Of a stretch of 64,000 nt of DNA, positions 59,998 to 64,000 are shown one piece after another. Under the pieces are notes generated by a model. The model worked only from the letters and a program-made list of their open reading frames with translations, ran no database searches and was not told where the DNA came from. Numbering within the stretch: the first letter of the stretch is position 1; the number at the start of each line of letters is the position of its first letter. The translations under genes and the position numbers were made by a program. The stretch is from Echinometra lucunter (lineage: Eukaryota; Echinodermata; Echinoidea; Camarodonta; Echinometridae), in the NCBI GenBank assembly GCA_029962745.1, contig CM057171.1, positions 6,085,494-6,149,493 on the forward strand, read 5' to 3'.

Positions 59998-60297
59998 CTA
60001 ATTTGCATAGATGTCTCCCATAGGTATCCAGATGTTCTTAACCTCCACCGAGTGGTAGAGAAATTCCTCCCCTTGTCCCTGGGCTCTGTTGGACCAATCC
60101 CGGCTTGCCCCGTAGTTTACCCACGTCCTCTTCAGGTTATCTGCTGATGTGTGCTCCACGAACTTTGACCCCTCGGCCGACCCAAAGTACCACATGGCCT
60201 GGACGTCCTGGTGCTCGGAGAGATACTTGGTCATGTGACTGCTGTCCCCTGTAAGGATGTTGACCACGCCTCCTGGTAAGTCGGACGTGTCAAAGAC
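59998..60297 (-). CDS. ALDH16A1: ALDH16A1 terminal exon
   Basis: 99 codons and TAG: VFDTSDLPGGVVNILTG to WIPMGDIYAN. Acceptor CTTCAG on the minus strand. Confidence 0.94.
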   Translation of the reverse strand, partial: VFDTSDLPGGVVNILTGDSSHMTKYLSEHQDVQAMWYFGSAEGSKFVEHTSADNLKRTWVNYGASRDWSNRAQGQGEEFLYHSVEVKNIWIPMGDIYAN

Positions 60298-63200
60298 CTG
60301 AAGATAAAGAAATTATTCAATTGTTAAGGCCAGTAGAACAAAAATCAATGTGAAAACTTGCCCCATTCATTGAAAGGTATCAAAGAGATAGAAAAAAGGT
60401 GTTTTGTTTCCCTTGCCATTGCTACTGCAATCAGCATACTAAATAAATCTAATTTAACAATAACAGTAATTAACATAAAAACTCATTTATATCAGTGATC
60501 TGAGTCAATTAGCACTGAAGGTAGTTTGAATGGCATGTGATAAAATTATTCAACCAGTTTGCCATGTGATGACAGTTAATGCATACATCTAAAGCAAAGC
60601 TTTTTTCCCAACACCCCTCAAACTTGTCCTACAAAGCAACAAATAACATGCAAATGGGACTTCCACACACTTAAAGTACAGGGTATTATCAAACAAAACA
60701 GATGAGTCGAACGGTTTCTTTCCAGGGTTCTGATCAGTGTTTCACAATATTGTTATGCATGTATGTGCAGGTTCGCTGACATCCCAATGAAACATGAAGA
60801 TCCCATAAAATCGGTATAAGCATGCATTTCAATGGGATGTAAGCAAACTGGTATTCATGACGGTTTCATGAAAGAAATACATCGCATGAATTTGAACAAA
60901 AAATAATGAGTAAACTGGTCTATTGAGAAAAGTCAAACAATTTATTTTTACCTGATAAAAGCCAAGTGCTGGAAGAGGGTATTTCTCACTAGGCACTGCT
61001 ATCACGACATTACCCCTAATCACTGCCGGAGCAAAGAGAGAGACGAAGGCCAATAGAGGGCTCTCTTCAGGGCAGATGATGCCGATCACACCCACGGGTT
61101 CGTGTATCTTTACAGTAGCTCCATAGAGTGTAGTCTCCTGTTTTTGGTACAGAGCAAGGAGAGAAACATGACAACTATTCCTTTTTTCTTTTTTTCTTAA
61201 AAGCAACAGACAAACATTTGATCGGATAAAAACAACAAGCATGGAAAAAAAACAACAACCACATAACAAGTGCGACAAACTGTCCTTACGAAGACAGCTC
61301 CTCTCTCTTACCTGCACTGTTCCGCCATACTTGTCAGCATACGCTCCCCAATAGAACAGCCTTTGAATGGACAGATCCACCTCATTGAGGGCGCTCTTCA
61401 TATCTTGTCCAGTCAGCCTGGCAATACCCTGTGCTACCTCCTCTCTCCTCTGTTCTAGATTCTCTGCCATGTAGTAGACAATCTGGGCTCGGTTGTGGGC
61501 TGCTCGCTTACCCCACCTTTGACAAAGATAAACATTTCTTTAAAAAATGGAGTTCTGGTAAAGAAAAAAATCAGAGGAAAGGTACTTATTTTGTTCCATT
61601 AAAACAAACAGCAGTGGGCACATTATTTCTGCATAATGATTTTGCTAATTTTTTAAAGTAGAATTTGAGCATAAGTAAACACATAAGTCTGAATGTTGCA
61701 ACAGCAATGTGGAAAATTCCCTGGGTCAAGCCACATCACCTCATATCCATTCATATGTACAGTATGTCTACCCATCCAAAAACCTTATGTATATATGCAG
61801 CTGTGACCCTTTTCAAATGAATGAGTAAATTTGGTCTGGCACAAAGGCTACTTCCAAAAATATCATTCAAACAAATTTAGACTTAATTTTCTCTTATGCC
61901 AAATTGGGATTGTCTCAAGGCCAACTAATCCAACTAATGAATGTGCAGTTCTTTCATACAAAACCAAAATCTAGCAGGATGCTTGCCACTGAATTTTCCC
62001 CTCACCACTGCTAAATCCTTTTTATATGGCCATATCTAAATGGATCCAAATGTAATTTGGTTTGACTTTGGTGGTTTGCAGCATTCACCATGTGTTTAGT
62101 CCCGAGAAGGACTGTTGGGTTTAGAATTAATAAATTCTTTCGGGAGTTGTGGTTGAACAGTGATTACTTGACGTTTCAAACTGCTTGACAGTTCAGTTTT
62201 GAGAGGAATTTTTACAAACACTGAATGAGACAGCCAGAAAAAGAAAATTCATGGTTCGAATCTGACAAATTTGATGCTGGAAATTGATTTGCTTGAATTT
62301 GATGGTAAACGTGGCAGTACAGTAAGTGTAACCCGTTGCCTGCAGGAACTGGGTTATCCCTGTATTAAGTCTATGGGAGTTTGAGATTTTAGGAGTCAAC
62401 AGGTTAGGAAACTACTGACTCACCCTGGTGCAGCCTTATGCGCTGCCTCCACAGCGTTCCTCACATCCTTCCTGTTGCTATCTGCAACCAGCGCTATCAC
62501 TTGCTTCTCTGTATCCATAATGGGCTTCGAGTACATGCCATCAGGCCTTTTCTGAGCGCCACCGTAATAGAGCTTGTAGGTGCGATCGATACATGGCATG
62601 GAGAAACCACTGACTTGAACTGTAGAGGGTGCTGGTGGGTTGTCGGTTGGAATGTTGGGGACGTGACTGCCAAACAGCTTGAGGTCCATATCAACGCAGC
62701 CTGGCTTTGTCTTTTCCATCCAAGATGGTACTACATATTCATATAGACCCTAGTGGGACAGAAGATTTGAAGGCCAACATTAGCAAGACGTGACTTGACC
62801 CTGAAGTCTTTATCCTGGATGCACAGCAAATTGCCTCTTAAATGAAAAAGCACAAAGCTTTGCACAATGGCCTGTAAGTCAACTTGCCAGTCAGTGACTA
62901 ATAATATAGAGAAATGTAAAGTGCACACTAACTTAATCTACTTCACATTTAAATGGTTTGAATTAATGGTTTACACTTCAGGAGAAGTATTCCAGAAGAT
63001 TGTATTTCAAATCACGCTCCACATCTTTCTACCTTCTCTTCCATAGTTGATGTACGTGTAGTGTTGTAGATACTGCACTGTGAAATGTTCTTTAATCATC
63101 ATATTTTATTCCACGTTTATTGGTTATCAATATATAATGGAACCGTTTACTATACTTTTCAACTGTCTCTTGCATAACCACTCTGCCGAGGAGAAGTATT

Positions 63201-63467
63201 TCAAAACAGTTTCCTGACACCCACCTCTTTTCCGCCATCTCTTCCATACCCGCTGTGCCTGTAGCCTCCGAAGCCAGCCGCAGCATCAAACATGTTGTGA
63301 GCATTGACCCAGATAGCCCCGGCCTTGATGCTCAGGGCAACCTCTAGACCAAGGCTAACATTTTCAGTCCAGACGCTGCCGGCCAGGCCATAGTTCGTGT
63401 TGTTGGCAAGCGCAACAGCCTCCTTGGCCGTGCGGAAGGGCAGCACCACAAGAACTGGTCCAAATAT
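59998..63467 (-). CDS. ALDH16A1: Aldehyde dehydrogenase 16 family, C-terminal 419 residues (5' end outside window)
   Basis: Joining 63225-63467, 62424-62749, 61312-61516, 60952-61137 and 59998-60297 on the minus strand gives 419 aa in frame to a stop, with GT-AG introns. Residues 1-95 finish the first ALDH unit: IFGPVLVVLPFRTAKEA, then the cofactor-domain end GGYRHSGYGRDGGKE followed by GLYEY. Residues about 120-419 are a second, incomplete ALDH unit with YYGGAQKRPDG, HKAAPGWGKRAAHNRAQ, HEPVGVIGIICPEE, HQDVQAMWYFGSAEGSKFVE and a terminal WIPMGD. The last motifs match vertebrate ALDH16A1 closely. The second unit ends before any catalytic Cys/Glu, as expected for this family. The first unit's catalytic region would lie beyond 64000, so activity cannot be judged here. 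The vertebrate protein is about 800 aa, so roughly half is seen. Confidence 0.94.
60298..60951 (-). other. ALDH16A1 last intron
   Basis: 654 bp of AT-rich sequence with no bounded repeat or RNA recognised. Confidence 0.7.
60952..61137 (-). CDS. ALDH16A1: ALDH16A1 exon (second ALDH unit)
   Basis: 62 codons, ETTLYGATVKIHEPVG to PALGFYQ. Acceptor AACAG and donor GTAAAA on the minus strand. Confidence 0.92.
61312..61516 (-). CDS. ALDH16A1: ALDH16A1 exon (second ALDH unit)
   Basis: Begins WGKRAAHNRAQIVYY and ends YGGTVQ. Acceptor CAAAG and donor GTAAGA on the minus strand. Confidence 0.92.
61517..62423 (-). other. ALDH16A1 intron between the linker exon and second-unit exon
   Basis: 907 bp of AT-rich sequence. 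A short inverted pair TTCTTTCGGGAGT/AGTCCCGAGAAGGAC-like phrase near 62097-62147 is too weak to call. Nothing else recognised. Confidence 0.6.
62424..62749 (-). CDS. ALDH16A1: ALDH16A1 exon (linker and start of second unit)
   Basis: Begins GLYEYVVPSWMEKTKPG and ends HKAAPG. Acceptor CACTAG and donor GTGAGT on the minus strand. The region between the two units is Pro-rich (about residues 115-130 of the partial). Confidence 0.93.
62750..63224 (-). other. ALDH16A1 intron after the first-unit exon
   Basis: 475 bp of AT-rich sequence, nothing recognised. Confidence 0.65.
63225..63467 (-). CDS. ALDH16A1: ALDH16A1 exon (end of first ALDH unit)
   Basis: 81 codons, IFGPVLVV to GRDGGKE. Acceptor TTTCAG-type (CTTCAG) and donor GAG|GTGGGT on the minus strand. 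Confidence 0.93.
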
Positions 63468-63613
63468 CTGAAGGTTGCAAGAGCGAATTCAAGAATGTGA
63501 ATTCAATTAACCCACTGACTATGATTTGATTTCAGTAAAACACATTTAACATAGACCCTAGATTGAGTTATCACAGGCTTAGTGCTCAACAGGTTAAGTA
63601 ATGGTTAATTCAT

Positions 63614-63957
63614 TAAGGCTTGTTCAGATATGAGGAGAGAAATTCCCGCAACAAATCCCCATAACATTTTTAGTGTACAAGTCAATGTGGTATGAGGCGA
63701 CAAAAAAAGTCACCAAGGTAGGAGACCTTTTTCTGTCGCCTGGCTGCAAAATGCTGTGGACCAATCAAATTCTTAAAAAGTTAGCGCAAAATATGTTGTC
63801 ATGAGTTTGTCTGCGCAACTTTTAACAAAATTCTCTTTTATTTGAGAGTTGACAGGTTAAAGTGTGTTAATTGACATAGTGGGGTGGTTTGTTGTGCCAT
63901 GTGTGAATAATAAAAATGTTGCAGGGATTTGTGGCCTCATATCTGAACAAGCCTTTA
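63614..63957. mobile_element. MITE with TTAAGGCTTG ends in ALDH16A1 intron
   Basis: TAAGGCTTGTTCAGATATGA at the left is inverted at the right as TCATATCTGAACAAGCCTTTA, nearly perfect over 21 bp. It is related to 58475-58730. No coding capacity. Confidence 0.82.
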
Positions 63958-64000
63958 CAAAACTGTTGCAGTCAAGTAGTTTGAACACTCGAAAAGGGAT

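Noticed and set aside
63468..64000. Further ALDH16A1 exon before the right edge
   Set aside because: No minus-strand frame with ALDH motifs and splice sites was seen; most of the stretch is a MITE.

Overview
The window is intron-rich, repeat-rich animal DNA. Its genes carry GT-AG introns, encode a mitochondrial complex I subunit and an ALDH16-type protein, and are buried in MITEs, tRNA-derived SINEs, microsatellites and unusually many poly-C/poly-G runs. The best guess is a marine invertebrate deuterostome such as a sea urchin. That taxon call is an inference from repeat style and protein similarity and was not tested.

Three genes can be supported. (1) A four-exon RERG-like Ras-family GTPase on the minus strand (4790-7422, 286 aa), with all G motifs, a proline in the P-loop and no CAAX box. 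(2) NDUFB8, a complex I accessory subunit, on the plus strand (48183-54940, five exons, 188 aa, apparently complete). (3) The last five coding exons of ALDH16A1 on the minus strand (59998-63467, 419 C-terminal residues); the rest lies beyond the right edge. NDUFB8 and ALDH16A1 are convergent, about 5 kb apart. I see no operon-like or pathway link between the three genes.

The dominant feature is a large near-identical repetition. Positions 1-3661 (copy A) match about 10505-14167; 12015-28031 (copy B) matches 28532-44516 (copy C) from end to end. Two runs of exactly 500 N (3662-4161, 28032-28531) sit at the ends of these copies. This is the pattern expected of contig ends or allelic contigs placed side by side without merging, so I read it as probable false duplication rather than biology. 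No protein-coding gene was recognised in the repeated unit. It does hold several foldback/MITE elements, a tRNA-derived SINE and long microsatellites.

The right third shows clear transposon stratigraphy. NDUFB8 intron 1 holds a foldback element and a 370-bp hAT-like MITE with a perfect 8-bp target duplication. Intron 3 holds a TTAA-flanked piggyBac-like MITE split by a 1.75-kb hAT-like insertion that duplicated TGCCAATT. Intron 4 holds another piggyBac-like copy. A third piggyBac-like copy, with intact TTAA ends, sits inside a different foldback element at 56563-57150. I found no convincing undescribed multi-gene system; the most novel material is the set of foldback elements with internal palindromic repeats and the nested MITEs.
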